A stretch of 64,000 bases of DNA from Symbiodinium sp. CCMP2592 (GCA_905221615.1 CAJNDT010005880.1:916501-980500); one strand, 5' to 3'. Numbered from the stretch's first letter, positions 9,911 through 20,366 are shown. Made by a program: numbers and translations. Notes: generated by a model not told the origin, from the letters alone.

Positions 9911-10394
9911 GCTTTGGGGTTTAAGGTTTGGGGATTAGGTTCTATCGCGGATGGAAGTTTGGGTTTAGGGGACCTTCTACAGCTATGACATTTGTTCTGC
10001 TGTTTCGGGGCTTAAACTTTGGGCCAGGCGTTTGCTTTGGAGATTCGACACTGTTTAGGGTTTAGTTTAGGATTTAGGCCCAGTAATGACATCTGGCGGA
10101 AGCCTAGTAAAGCAAGAAAACAAGCCTGGTTTGGGGGTTAACCCTAAACCCTGAACCCTAAACCCTTCGCCTTATAGGACGCCAAAACCCCAAAATCCTA
10201 ACCCCTCAACCCGAACCCTAAATGTTAGGAATCCCGGACTAAAGCCATCCCTCGCCGCTGGGGGTGTTTGGGGTTTAGTTTCATTCTGTGCTCCTGCATG
10301 CCCGAAGCCTGCAAGCGCTCCCCCTCAAGTCTGAGCTGGCCATTTCAAGCTTTGGGGTTCTGGGGTTTAGGGGTTCAGGATGCAGGATTGAGGG

Positions 10395-10510
10395 CTAGGA
10401 TGCCCAGTAGTACCCTTATTCCCTTTTTGTAGTCCTAGGTTCCTTATAAAGTTATATACCCAATACCAAAAAGAGAGGCCTTTTTATTATTAGGTTACTG
10501 GGTATCCTAG
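10395..10510. mobile_element. FamJ foldback element
   Basis: CTAGGATGCCCAGTA ... TACTGGGTATCCTAG, near-perfect 15-bp ends; interior CCCAATACCAAAAAG is shared by all copies. Confidence 0.9.
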
Positions 10511-10584
10511 TCTAGGTTGGAGAGGTTTAGGGGCGAGTGAGGGTTTATGGAGCTTAGGAGTGGAGTTCACTTTCGCGTCTGCTA

Positions 10585-10718
10585 TCAAAGGGGAAAAGCA
10601 GGGACCCTTAATAAGGACCCCTATAGGTACATACCCTTAATATAGCCATTATGTAGCCACTATATGGTCCATTATAGGGTCCCAGGGGTCACCATTAAGG
10701 GTCCCTCCTTTTGCCCTA
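10585..10718. mobile_element. FamN foldback element
   Basis: TCAAAGGGGAAAAG ... CCCTCCTTTTGCCC ends; inner GACCCTTAATAAGG and ACCATTAAGGGTCC arms. Confidence 0.85.
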
Positions 10719-10807
10719 AACCCCCTAAACCCCCAAACCTTTAAACCCTAAACCCTATACCCTTGTAGAATCCCTATAGATCCCTTTAAAGGGTCCCCAC
10801 TGATGCT

Positions 10808-12262
10808 ATGTCGCTGGCCATTGAGGTGAGCCTCATAAGCGGCAAGACAGTCTCCCTCGAGGCAGAAACAGATGAATCCGTGGAATCACTGCGGCTGCGG
10901 GCGCAGACTGCTTTGGGAGTTGGGAAGGGTCGACTCGTAACCTCAAGCGGGGATATCCTGGATGGAGAAGCTCCGGTCAAGCGAGCCAGGCTAGAGAACG
11001 GAGATGCGCTTCTTCTGCAAGTTGGGACGGTTCAAGCATGCGGTGGGAAGCATCTTTTTGCTGCGATCTTGGGAGATGGAGCCGTCGTTACCTGGGCCAA
11101 GCCATGTCCTGGGAGTGTCTTCCTTGCCATGCGGGATCAGCTGAAAAATGTGCGCCAGGTGAAAGCTTCTGAAGCGGCTTTTGCTGCAATCCTCAACGAT
11201 GGATCCGTCGTGACCTGGGGGGATGTGGCTGCTGGTGCGGACAGCATTGCGGTACAAGATCAGCTGAAGAATGTGCAACAGGTTCAATCAAACGGACGCG
11301 CATTTGCCGCAATCCTTGCAGATGGATCTGTTGTGACCTGGGGCGATGTGGACGCTGGTGGTGACAGCAGTATGGTGCAAGGTCAGCTAAAGAATGTGCG
11401 AGAAATCCAAGCAACTGGCCTTGCATTTGCTGCGATCCTAAGCGATGGAGTCTGCATCACCTGGGGCCATGCTGCTTATGGTGGTGACAGCAGCGCAGTC
11501 AGAGATGAACTGAAGATAGTGCGGCAGATTCAATCAACTCACAGGTCTTTCGCAGCAATCCTGGACGATGGATCTGTTGTGACCTGGGGTGATGCTCTGA
11601 ATGGTGGTGACAGCAGTATGGTGCGAGATCAGCTGAAACATGTGAAGCAAATTCAAGCAACCTATTCGGCCTTCGCTGCAATCCTTGCCAACGGTGCTGT
11701 CATCACCTGGGGCCGCTCGGACTTCGGGGGCGACAGCGGTGCTGTGCGAGATCAGTTGGATAATGTGCAAAAGATCCAAGGGAGCATAGGGGCTTTTGCT
11801 GCGATCCGCGACGATGGTTCCGTCGTGTGCTGGGGTGACACTGGCGTTGGTGGTGACTTTTCAGCAGTGTGTGACCAGTTGAAGAACGTCAATCACATTC
11901 AAGCAAACATTTTGGCCTTTGCTGCGATCCTGGGCGATGGATCCGTCGTCACCTGGGGCCATGTTGGCTTTGGTGGTGTCAGCAAGAGGGTGCAAGATCA
12001 GCTGAAAAATGTTCGGCAAATCCAGGCAACTCGCACGGCCTTTGCCGCGATCCGGGACGATGGATCTGTCGTCACCTGGGGTGACCCTGCAGGTGGTGGT
12101 GACAGCAGTTTGGTGCGAGATCAGCTGAAGAATGTGCAACGGATTCAGGTCACTGATAGGGCATTTGCCGCAATTCTCGACGATGGATCCGTCGTTACCT
12201 GGGGCCATAGTGACCACGGCGGTGACAGTAGTTGGGTGCGAGATCAACTGACAATCGGGTAA
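10808..12262 (+). CDS. Ubiquitin-like + RCC1-like repeat protein
   Basis: A 484-residue single-exon protein. Residues 1-72 resemble ubiquitin: the SLISGKTVSLEAETDESVES strand-helix pattern matches ubiquitin's TGKT start and helix region, ending in LLLQV. Residues from about 80 to the end are ten 41-residue repeats of the form FAAILxDGSVVTWGxxxxGG, then DSSxVRDQLKNVxQIQAT, an RCC1/HERC-like blade sequence. No HECT, RING or kinase domain follows, and no signal peptide or membrane segment is seen. Such proteins are usually annotated as HERC- or UVR8-like by homology alone; the likely role is a protein-binding scaffold, possibly linked to ubiquitin. ATG at 10808 is the first in frame and matches the start of the paralogue at 57815. 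Stop is TAA at 12260. Degenerate third positions between repeats indicate selection on the protein. Confidence 0.9.
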   Translation: MSLAIEVSLISGKTVSLEAETDESVESLRLRAQTALGVGKGRLVTSSGDILDGEAPVKRARLENGDALLLQVGTVQACGGKHLFAAILGDGAVVTWAKPCPGSVFLAMRDQLKNVRQVKASEAAFAAILNDGSVVTWGDVAAGADSIAVQDQLKNVQQVQSNGRAFAAILADGSVVTWGDVDAGGDSSMVQGQLKNVREIQATGLAFAAILSDGVCITWGHAAYGGDSSAVRDELKIVRQIQSTHRSFAAILDDGSVVTWGDALNGGDSSMVRDQLKHVKQIQATYSAFAAILANGAVITWGRSDFGGDSGAVRDQLDNVQKIQGSIGAFAAIRDDGSVVCWGDTGVGGDFSAVCDQLKNVNHIQANILAFAAILGDGSVVTWGHVGFGGVSKRVQDQLKNVRQIQATRTAFAAIRDDGSVVTWGDPAGGGDSSLVRDQLKNVQRIQVTDRAFAAILDDGSVVTWGHSDHGGDSSWVRDQLTIG

Positions 12263-12377
12263 TTTACGCTGCGCCGGCATCTTGTGGATCGTTTCTCTTG
12301 TCCTGAACTCCCTTGCTTCATTTTCTTCTGACAGGGCTTGACATGAACATCCTAATAGTCCTCATAACCTGCCAGTG

Positions 12378-12478
12378 TTGATATGGGGGAGCTAAGGAGG
12401 CAGGGATGATGATAATCCTTATTGAATAAGGAGCTAAAGAGCCAAGGGAACCCCCAAAACCACTGGTTAGATTATCCT
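12378..12478 (+). mobile_element. FamW non-palindromic dispersed repeat
   Basis: GGGAGCTAAGGAGGCAGGGA ... GAGCTAAAGAGCCAAG, then CCACTGGTT. It matches 20890-20985 over about 95 bp without inverted ends. Confidence 0.65.
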
Positions 12479-12620
12479 CAGGGCTTTGGGTTTAAGGGGC
12501 CATATACCCCGTTTTAAAGATACAAAGGAGCGCCATGGCACCCTTAAGCGCTCAAGGGGCTTAGCAAGCAGGGTTATCCAGCGGTCGGAGTTCTCTTGTC
12601 AAGGGTTCTAGAAGGGGCCC

Positions 12621-12741
12621 TGAGAGGATCATGGGACTTAGCAAGTACTAGTAGGGTAGATTTGGGGTCATAGGTGCAGGGTTATGCTAATTCTGACATT
12701 GCTTCTAACATTACTTACTGAGTACCCGGAGCCTTTATGTA
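12621..12741. mobile_element. FamB element (diverged)
   Basis: GAGAGGATCATGGGACTTAG ... TTACTGAGTACCCGGAGCC; inner arms decayed. Confidence 0.65.
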
Positions 12742-13158
12742 TTCGAATTACCCAGGCTCCTACTTTAAGGTAGCGTTTGCGCTTTGCTTCGCCGTGTTTC
12801 GAACATACCCAAGCAGTGCTTGAGCGAACAAAGGCTGAGATGGGCAAATGTCAAAACATCACTTCAAGGACAATACAATTCCATAATTCTCAGCTCTAAC
12901 TTATCCGCAAGTTGTTTTCCACAGCTCTACGATTTCTGGATACAGGGTCTGGCAACGCCAAGGCCATATGTGGAAACATAAGATGATGGGTGGAAGCTTC
13001 TTCTGCAAGTCTTCAGCATTCCGGTGGGGTACATGAAACCGACTACTCATTGACGAAATCCACAGAAAACTTGTCAAGGAGAATTCGTCGGCATTCCGTG
13101 TGGCCAGTGCCCCCTCCCAATTTAAACGGTATCCCGAGCCTGCCCAAACCCGAACCTA
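12742..13158. other. No recognisable gene
   Basis: Non-repetitive sequence with short open frames on the plus strand (12784-12981, 12990-13346), but no protein-like composition, motif or convincing splice context. Confidence 0.5.
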
Positions 13159-13295
13159 CAGTAAGGGCTCAAGGGACTGAGCAAGTACTTTATAGTTGGC
13201 GTGTCAAGTCCCGAAAGCAGGGCAATCAAAAGTATAACCTAATCTCTTATATGCTTAAGTTAAGTTACTTACTCAGCCCCTTCAGCCTGTCAGTA
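13159..13295. mobile_element. FamB element, strongly decayed
   Basis: GGCTCAAGGGACTGAGCAAG ... TTACTTACTCAGCCCCTTCA keep the FamB ends; the centre is not alignable by eye. Confidence 0.4.
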
Positions 13296-13324
13296 AACCC
13301 TCCACCCCTTATCCCCAAACCTCC

Positions 13325-13437
13325 AAACCCGCAAATCCGACCCTAAAACCTTAAACCCCTAAACCCCTAAACCCTTAATCCCTAAACTTCCCCAAACCCC
13401 CAAACCCCTAAACCCCAAACCCCTAAACCCTAAACTG
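13325..13437. repeat. CCCTAAA run upstream of exon
   Basis: Mixed CCCTAAA/CCCCTAAA/CCCCAAA units, C-rich on plus, ending 12 bp before an AAG|G acceptor. Confidence 0.9.
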
Positions 13438-13449
13438 CGTGGTGGTAAG

Positions 13450-13518
13450 GTGGATCCGCAGTTCCCACCCACGGACAAGACTGGAACTCAGAACTCAGAA
13501 CCTCCCCGGACTGCCAGG
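13450..13518 (+). CDS. Exon island between CCCTAAA and GTTTAG
   Basis: GGTAAG|G acceptor, 23 whole codons reading VDPQFPPTDKTGTQNSEPPR and TAR, then a GT donor (GTTTAGAAG). Phase 0 at both ends. It is Pro/Thr/Ser-rich, linker-like. FamB follows at 13538 inside the intron. Confidence 0.5.
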
Positions 13519-13537
13519 GTTTAGAAGTTTAGAGGTT

Positions 13538-13665
13538 TACTTAATTAAAGGGTCATGGGACTTAGTAAGTAAGGTTATACGTAGCTTATAATTAGGATAA
13601 CCCCACTTAGGGGACTTATAACCCCAATTATAACCTACTTACTAAGTCCCATGATCCTCTAAGTA
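13538..13665. mobile_element. FamB element
   Basis: TACTTAATTAAAGGGTCATG ... CCCATGATCCTCTAAGTA with inner GGTTATACG/TATAACC arms; reversed core order compared with 8452. Confidence 0.9.
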
Positions 13666-14019
13666 GGGTTTTGGGGTTTCGGTGTTACGCAGGGGTTCAG
13701 GGTTTAGGGTTTACAGGATTTATAGTTTAGGGCTTAGGGTTTAGGGTTCACAGTAAGTAGGGTTTAGGGTTTGGGGGGTAGGTGTAGGGTTTAGGGCTCA
13801 GGACTGTGTTATTGGGATTTTCCAGGGATTGGTATGCGTTTTGAATATGGGGTTGGTTCATATGGTTTGGATATTCTTTTACGGGCGTATGGCTTCATGT
13901 TTTGTTTTGTTTTGAGGAGTTGTTAAGTTTTGTTAATGTGGATTAAGGTATTTGGGCTGGGTATCTCCCGCCGTCGGCACCCTTCCAACAGGGAGCTTTC
14001 TGTGGGGTCACCCACAGAG

Positions 14020-14093
14020 CACATCACGCTGAGAACGAAGATCAAAAGGACGTTTTATTTTGTATCGAGATGCAGCAGGTTGCAGATGTTACT
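14020..14093 (+). CDS. Possible exon before FamA' element
   Basis: Frame reading AENEDQKDVLFCIEMQQVAD, then VT, up to a GC donor (GCTGATGG) formed by the FamA' end. A second frame is also open here. No frame-consistent continuation was found except a possible short terminal exon reading DESCRKDRT at about 14322. Confidence 0.25.
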
Positions 14094-14292
14094 GCTGATG
14101 GACAAAACCCTGCATTACCCATTATAAGGAATAGACCATAGTTCCCATAGTTTAGAGTCCTTACGGTCATGCAGGATTTATATCATCACCCTAAACCCTA
14201 AAACCCTATAGATCCCTTAAAGGAGCCCCTTAAAGGTACCCTTATAGATCCCTGTAAAGGAACGGTCATGCAGGTTTTTGTCCATCAGCAGT
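14090..14292. mobile_element. FamA/FamA' chimeric element
   Basis: Starts and ends as FamA' (CTGATGGACAAAA ... TTTTTGTCCATCAG), but the middle contains a FamA right end (GCAGGATTTATATCATCA) followed by CCCTAAA and AAAGGAGCCCC segments. CGGTCATGCAGG occurs twice, at about 14162 and 14264, suggesting template switching or recombination. Confidence 0.75.
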
Positions 14293-14365
14293 ATCAACTT
14301 TGACAAGCCGACTGCCTGCAGGACGAGAGCTGCCGCAAGGACAGAACATGAGGACAGGAGTAGAA

Positions 14366-14568
14366 CCCAGACCCCCTTTGGAGGATCTAGAAAGCAGATC
14401 CCCTAGGGTTCCTTAAAGGGCTCCTTTAAGGGATCCTTTCGGGTTTAGGGTCTAGGGATCTATAAGGGAGAGTAGATCCCCTAATTTGGGGCCCTATACT
14501 ACTAAGGGTACTTTATAGGAACCCCCATTAAGGGATCTACTTTTTAGATCCTCCCGGGGGTCTGGGAA
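14366..14568. mobile_element. FamR composite
   Basis: CCCAGACCCCCTTTGGAGG ... CCTCCCGGGGGTCTGGG with a duplicated inner block (GTAGATCCCCTA at about 14394 and 14471). Confidence 0.75.
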
Positions 14569-14996
14569 TAGAAGGTCTGGCAAACACGCACCGCCGAGCC
14601 CCCATTGCTGTAGTGTCGGGACCAGGCAAAACGCGGGCTCATCCGTTGCCCCCGAGCCTCTAATTAATCCCGAAACCTGCTCCGAAACTTGCTCTGCCGG
14701 GCCCTGTGCTATATGAGCCTTTGAAGGAACCCTTTGGAAAGTTTGGGTTTTGTGTCGAGGGAATCCGCTTCGTTGGATGGTTTTAGGGTTTAGAGTTAAG
14801 TCGAAAAGTTAAAGAAGCATCTTTCATGTACGTTGGTAAAATAACTTACGGAGTTGTCTCTAAAGTTCTACAGGACAAGAGTGAGAATAAGAATTTTTTT
14901 GTGTTGCTTCTGATTCTGGCTTGAGCCCGTCGAGTTCGGTAACCACCCTTGCTTTGTTTAGGGTTCTCCTAGGGCTTCAGAGGGGGGGTCGCATCC

Positions 14997-15130
14997 TTCA
15001 AAGGGGAAAAGGAGGGGACCCTTAGTGGGGACCCCTGCCCTATAATGGGCTATAGAATGGGGATATAATAGCTATATTAAGGGTATATACCTAGGGGTCC
15101 TTATTAAGGGTCCCTCCTTTTCCCCTTTGA
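14997..15130. mobile_element. FamN element
   Basis: TCAAAGGGGAAAAGGAGG ... CCTCCTTTTCCCCTTTGA, near-perfect ends. ATCCT directly precedes and follows, a likely target duplication. Confidence 0.9.
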
Positions 15131-15395
15131 ATCCTTGGTTCAGGGTTTACGGGGTAGAGTAACGATGAAAGGCTAGGGTGCGATGATTGAGGGCTGCGGG
15201 TTCAGGATGTTGGGTTTTGTTTTTGGTGCCTGTGGTTGTGGGGTTGTGGGTGTAGGGCCGTGTGTGAGTCACAGGTTGTGTGTTTATGCTTCAGTGTTTA
15301 CTTTTTGTCTCTAAGCCTCTGAGTCCTAAACTTTAACCCAGAGAATCTCAGACTAGTTGGAATATGCCTTATATCAGATGAAGCACATAACCGTA

Positions 15396-15477
15396 GAGTA
15401 GGTAACCTTTAACCTTGTCGGTGTACGATAACCCCTATATACTCCCAATATACTCCCAAAGCCCTAAAGCCTAAATC
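15396..15477. mobile_element. FamM element (diverged)
   Basis: GTAGAGTAGGTAACCTTTAA start followed by CTATATACTCCC units; right arm eroded. Confidence 0.5.
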
Positions 15478-15649
15478 CCAAGTCCTAAACTCTCAACTGT
15501 CAGCCTAAACCCTAAACCCAAACCTTAAACCTGAAACCCTAAGGATCCCTTTAAGAGATCCCTTTAAATCCCTAAACCCCAAACCCTCCGAGGTCTCTGT
15601 ATCTTCATCCGGATGACGCGTCTCGCTGGACTTGCTTGGGGCCGAGTTT

Positions 15650-15759
15650 CCCAGAGACTCCAATATCCCTTATTATAAGGACTATTCCTTAAATCATATT
15701 AGGGATCCTAGTATAATTTAAGGTATATTCCTTAATTAAGGGATATTGGAGTCTCTGGG
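15650..15759. mobile_element. FamC element, best-preserved copy
   Basis: CCCAGAGACTCCAATATCCC and GGGATATTGGAGTCTCTGGG are perfect inverted repeats; inner AGGGATCCTA palindrome. Confidence 0.95.
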
Positions 15760-16205
15760 TTTGTCAGGGCGAGGGGGCATAAGGGGCTCTTAGAGCCCTT
15801 TTCCTTGGACTTTGGGGCGTTTACGGAGTTTCGGGGAGTTTAGGGACTCTGGGCTTTAGGGCTTAGGGAGTGTAGGGTTTAGGGAGTTCGGGGTTTAAGG
15901 TTTAGGGTTTAGGGAGTTTAGGGCTTATAGCAGCTTTGAAGGAGCCGGGCTTTGCAGCTTCAGCCTGAACTCCGAGCGTTACACTCAGAATGGCGGCCCG
16001 AAACCCCTGAACCCTCAAACTTCCTAAACCCTAAACTCCTGCACCCCTAAACCCTAAACCCCTACACCCCACGGTTGAGGGTTTAGGGAACCCTAAACCC
16101 TAAACCCTACCCGTAAACCCTGAAGCAAACCCTAAAGCCCAGCCAGAGCGGCCAAGCCTGAGGGTTCAAGGGTTAGCATAGCAGGGCAGTCACCAGCTGG
16201 GCGAC

Positions 16206-16312
16206 CTACGGTTGATGATATAAATCCTGCATTACCCATAATAAGGAAAAACCATAATTCCCATAGTTTAGGGTCCTTAAGGTAATGCAGGAGTGAGATC
16301 ATCAACAGTAGT
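16206..16312. mobile_element. FamA element
   Basis: TACGGTTGATGATATAAATC ... GAGATCATCAACAGTA; TA at both ends. Splicing GTTGATG...CAGTAG would join short open frames (about 16170-16205 and 16313-16370) in frame, weakly supported. Confidence 0.85.
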
Positions 16313-16639
16313 TTCAGGCACTCTCATGGGTTCCTTTAAGGGTTCCTTTACCCTAAACCCTAAACCGTAGTTTATCGTAGTTTTAAGGGGAACCATGGGC
16401 GTCTGAAATGCTCCCTTTAGAGGGTACCATGGGTTCAGGCCCGTAAACGCTAACTGAGGGGCTGAGCAGGTAACCTTTAAGCTGTCGGGGCTTTTATGGC
16501 CCTACTATTTTTTTACAGTAGTTCGCTTGCCAGCCTCACGAGCCTCGAAGCATCCGCCAAGAAGGACGCAGAGCGTCACAGCAGCTGATTTGCTGAATTA
16601 GGAAAAGGCCATAACAAAGAGAAGAAACAACCGAGGGAT

Positions 16640-17953
16640 TCAAGGAGGAAGGAAGTCCCAAGAGGGTGTGTAGTGGGCATTGGGGCGGCTCTTAGTCACA
16701 GAACTTCTATTCCAAACAGCAAGGCAATGGCTGATTAACAAACCCCAAACGACCTCAGGGAACCGAAAATGCCCACGCGCACAAATGCCTGCAGCGTTAC
16801 CGCCGGTCAAACATCTTAGATGGGAAATATTAGAAAGTCCTATCAATGAAACCCCGGCGGCCGACAACACTCTGACCGAATGATCTCTGAATCGCCGTGT
16901 CAGGAGGCTCAAGCGAACGTTTGGTTCTAGCAAGCCCTGTACACTCCCGAACTCAGCAACAAAGTCGTAAAGCAACTCCTGCCACGTGACTCTGCAGTCC
17001 GATACTTTGGGATCATTCGGAAAGTGCCATCTACACTGCGACCAAAACTCCAGCAAGTTCTCACAAAAGCGCTTGTTCGGATGTTTGGCCCAACCGAAGT
17101 CTTGGACACCAGAAGCCGGCCCTGGTACCCAAGACTGCAATCTAGAATACACCACCCAGTACGCTGGATATCGATGCCGCAGTGCTTGCCAAAGACTGTT
17201 AGAGACAGGCAAAGAAAGCCTAACATTGTCAAGAAAGGCTTGGTCAGTGGAGGAAGGGCCCTGACCCAAAGCACTCCGGCATTCTCCTAGACACCAGCTA
17301 CGCTTAGTTCGGGTGCGGGTGAGCGGTGAGCAAGTGCAACATCTCTGTGGCGACCTATCAGACTTACCTTCGTCAAAAGGAATCTGAAGGAGGTTAAGGC
17401 GCCTACATAACGAGGCAACAAGATGAGTCTGCAGATCTAAACCAGAAGAGATGTCACTTACTAGCGCTGCACGCTTTAAGCTGCACAGTTTGCGGGCTTC
17501 GGTTTTCGCGAGCTTGTCAACTGCTTCGTTGTGTTTTGTGAACCAAGGCTCTTGAAAAGATGTCGACAGGATGTGGGCCTTTACCTTCCTTATAGAAACA
17601 AGATCGTGCCTACCATGGACAGCTGTTGACACAGCATTCCACAAGTCAGCGTTGTCAAGCTTGCTGATCAAGGCCTTATCCCATTTATGGCGATTTAGCC
17701 ACCGAAAGGTGTTCACTACATATGCGCAATCGGAGACTATGCACAAGTTACCCTCAGACAACACCAAGGCTAAATACACGGCATGAGTCTCGGCACGCGT
17801 AGAGGAATGATCGGATCCAGGGGTAACTTCTGCATAGTGTGTCATGCCGGGAAACACTACAGCTGCTGCAGAGCTTCTTAGCGGGGCCCATTTGTCAAAG
17901 AAACACGAACCATCAGTAAACGCAAACTCGGCATTCACCGGCTCAAAAGGCAT
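16640..17953 (-). CDS. RNase H type I domain protein, retrotransposon fragment
   Basis: A 437-residue ORF read from ATG at 17953. Residues 8-150 form an RNase H fold with every expected active-site residue: D14 (FTDGSC), E55 (RAETHAV), D75 (VSDCAYVV), H127 (KVKAH) and D146 (NEAVDKLAK). The enzyme degrades RNA in RNA-DNA hybrids. As a free ORF without reverse transcriptase it is most likely the 3' part of a 5'-truncated non-LTR element. Residues 170-437 have no family I recognise; Trp/Cys/His-rich patches occur. An in-frame TGA about 54 bp upstream of the ATG shows the frame does not continue. TTTAGGG units border the 5' side. It could instead be a domesticated RNase H. Confidence 0.75.
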   Translation of the reverse strand: MPFEPVNAEFAFTDGSCFFDKWAPLRSSAAAVVFPGMTHYAEVTPGSDHSSTRAETHAVYLALVLSEGNLCIVSDCAYVVNTFRWLNRHKWDKALISKLDNADLWNAVSTAVHGRHDLVSIRKVKAHILSTSFQEPWFTKHNEAVDKLAKTEARKLCSLKRAALVSDISSGLDLQTHLVASLCRRLNLLQIPFDEGKSDRSPQRCCTCSPLTRTRTKRSWCLGECRSALGQGPSSTDQAFLDNVRLSLPVSNSLWQALRHRYPAYWVVYSRLQSWVPGPASGVQDFGWAKHPNKRFCENLLEFWSQCRWHFPNDPKVSDCRVTWQELLYDFVAEFGSVQGLLEPNVRLSLLTRRFRDHSVRVLSAAGVSLIGLSNISHLRCLTGGNAAGICARGHFRFPEVVWGLLISHCLAVWNRSSVTKSRPNAHYTPSWDFLPP

Positions 17954-17989
17954 TTGCTCTAATAGCCCTACTAGAACCTTCTGGCTACC

Positions 17990-18090
17990 TAGGGTTCAGG
18001 GTTTAGGGTTTAGCACCTAGCGTTTAGGGGTTGGGGGTTTCGGGCTTAGGGTCTAGATGTTTAAGGTTTAGGGCCACAGACCCGAAACCT
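17990..18090. repeat. TTTAGGG degenerate run
   Basis: GGGTTCAGGGTTTAGGGTTT and variants beside the 5' end of the RNase H ORF. Confidence 0.75.
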
Positions 18091-18126
18091 GTATGTTTGT
18101 TTGCGTTATTTCTATTCCCAAACACA

Positions 18127-18392
18127 GAAACGATGGCACATCCTGAGGTCTTGCATGTGGGAAGAATTCGCCGCTGCACGGGCCTCAACGGCTTACGGGT
18201 TATGGGTTTAGGGGTCGAGGGGTTCAGGAGTTTAGGAGCTGTCGTGCGAGTCTTGGAATTGGGAGTTTAGGGTTTAGGGTTGTCATATGTGGTGTGTTTT
18301 GGGGTGTTTCAAGCAAGGGTTTTCCCAGGGTTATGTGGCTTTACAGGGCTCCCCAAGATTGATGGGGCGCTCAAGAGGCTACCTGTTCTGCG
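18127..18392 (+). CDS. Two possible exon islands
   Basis: An island at about 18127-18199 after CAAACACAG reads through PEVLHVGRIRRCTGLNGL to GTTATGG. A second, 18347-18392, follows TTTACAG|G and reads LPKIDGALKRLPVL to a strong GTGAGG donor. The second starts with two bases and ends with two bases of a codon. Phase between them was not matched. Unknown family. Confidence 0.35.
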
Positions 18393-18479
18393 GTGAGGCC
18401 ACCTGTAGGGTTACTCTTTACCGTGCCAGCAGGTTCGGGTTTGCAGAAGAGAGGAGAGAGCCCTACTTAGGACCCTATG

Positions 18480-18588
18480 CCCAGAAAGCCCAATACCCCT
18501 TAATTAAGGAATGTGCCTTAAAGTATCGAGGCCTTGATGTTATGATTGAAGGTATATTCCTGAATTAAGGGGTATTGGGATCTTTGGG
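18480..18588. mobile_element. FamC element
   Basis: CCCAGAAAGCCCAATACCCC ... GGGGTATTGGGATCTTTGGG. Confidence 0.85.
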
Positions 18589-18618
18589 ACCTAGGCCGCA
18601 TTATCAGGAGCCCTTAAA

Positions 18619-18725
18619 ACAAGGTAGGTTGGATTTTGGGACTTTTTTATTTTCGTTATTTGGGTTTATAAGGGGCCCTATATATAAATATTTTTCAGGG
18701 TGTTTAAAAGGCCAACCCAGCAAGG
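18619..18725. mobile_element. FamX element
   Basis: AAGGTAGGTTGGATTTTGGG ... TTTAAAAGGCCAACCCAGC; resembles 27092-27195. Confidence 0.55.
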
Positions 18726-18839
18726 GATCACGGTCTTTCTGAGGAAGGCCCTTTGGAGCCCAAGCTTGTGATTTTTGTGTCCGGTATAAGTGCTGCCGGG
18801 ATCCGAACCTGAACCGCAAGAGACTAAACACTCGTGGCC

Positions 18840-18952
18840 TACTTAAAGGCTCATGCGACTTAGTAAGTAGAGGTGTAATTAGGATAACCCCACCGAGGGC
18901 ACTTATAACCCCAAGTATGGCTTACTTACTAAGTCCCACGATCCTTTAAGTA
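18840..18952. mobile_element. FamB element
   Basis: TACTTAAAGGCTCATGCGAC ... GTCCCACGATCCTTTAAGTA. Confidence 0.9.
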
Positions 18953-19112
18953 GAGTCATCGTCCACTCGCGCCCGAAACCCGAAAGAGCACCAAAGTCTT
19001 ACAGACCTCCCGAGCCGTCGTTGTCCTTGTAGAAGTTGTCCTCGTGGTCGTACAAGTACTAGTAGCCTTGTCATTGTTGACTGGCAAACCGAAACCCTAC
19101 TTCGGACCCTAT

Positions 19113-19225
19113 ACCCGGAGAGCCCAATACCCCTTCATTGAGGAATGTGCCTTAAATCATAGAGGCCTTCATATTATGAGTTAAGGTATATTCCTTTCTT
19201 TTGGGGTACTAAATTTTAGAGACCC
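19113..19225. mobile_element. FamC element, right end decayed
   Basis: CCCGGAGAGCCCAATACCCC ... with GTTAAGGTATATTCC interior. Confidence 0.65.
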
Positions 19226-19897
19226 TGATGCTTGAGGCCGCCGCAGCCTGAACTACCTAAGTCGCAGGAGGAGGTGCCGTGCTGAGACTTTTCAGGGTTT
19301 AAAGGGGCTTAATACAGGGCATTTATCGGGCTTAATAATTGGATTGGGGTTTTGGTTTTGGTATAGCTGTTGTAGGGAACCCTGCGGAATACCATTTTAG
19401 GCCCCTATAAGCGCCAACCAGCTGCAAGCCCACTTTGTGAATCACTGTCCTTGTTGTGGCAGAATCTTTGCCCCAATGCCCGATCCCCGATTCATCCCCC
19501 GGGATTCGAGTTGAGGCTTTGTCAAAACTATGCTGGCTGGTGCGCCGTGCACGAGCGCGCGAATGGTGCGCTTGCTTTCTGCTGTAGTCAGAAGTCATCT
19601 CCCCAAGCGCCCGAACCTTAGAGCCTAAATCCTACACTTAAACCCCAAACACTAAACCCCTACCGCCCAAGGCACCCCGAATTCGGACTTTTGGTGGCTC
19701 AGTGGTGTGTTGGACTATGTTTTTACACACATATGCGTGTGCTGCTTGGCAGACCTGTCTTGGTCGAGAGTTTGAGGCTTGAGGCTGTAGAGCGGGGGTT
19801 TGCGGCGTCAAAGGGCGTCGCAGGAAAGAAAAGTTTTTAGCCTGGTTTGGGACTGTGCGCGAAGCTTGCAAAGTTCTTGAACCAACCTGAAACGCTA

Positions 19898-20003
19898 ATG
19901 TAGGAACCTGATTAAGAAACCTTGGGCCTATAACCCCAAAATAGTAGGACTCATATAAGGAACCCCAATAAAGGCCCAAGGCTTCTTAATCAGGTTCCTA
20001 CAT
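19898..20003. mobile_element. FamI foldback element
   Basis: ATGTAGGAACCTGATTAAGA and TCTTAATCAGGTTCCTACAT are almost perfect inverted repeats. A solo right end of the same family is at 56631-56664. Confidence 0.9.
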
Positions 20004-20254
20004 CAAACCCCGCAGCCTTAATATTCCCGACGGCCTAGACTCTAAACCCGAAGTTTTGTAGCCTTGAACAAAGCAGGCTCAGCAGCAGGAGAACGACTTC
20101 ATTGCGAAGGCCCGAAACACAAAGCTGTCATGAAAGGGTGCAGGTTTTAGGGTGTTGGGATTATGGCTTAAGGCAGAGGGTTTAGGATTTAGGGTTTGGG
20201 GTGGGGCTGTCAGGCCGTGGCCGCAAGTGACACCTTATACGACCCAAAGACTTA

Positions 20255-20366
20255 CTAGGATGCCCAGTAGTACCCTTATTCCCTTTTTGTAGTCCCAGGT
20301 TCCTTATAAAGTTACCCAATACCAAAAAGAGAGGCCTTTTTATTCTTAGGTTACTGGGTATCCTAG
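20255..20366. mobile_element. FamJ element with CTTA target duplication
   Basis: CTAGGATGCCCAGTA ... TACTGGGTATCCTAG flanked on both sides by CTTA. Confidence 0.9.
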
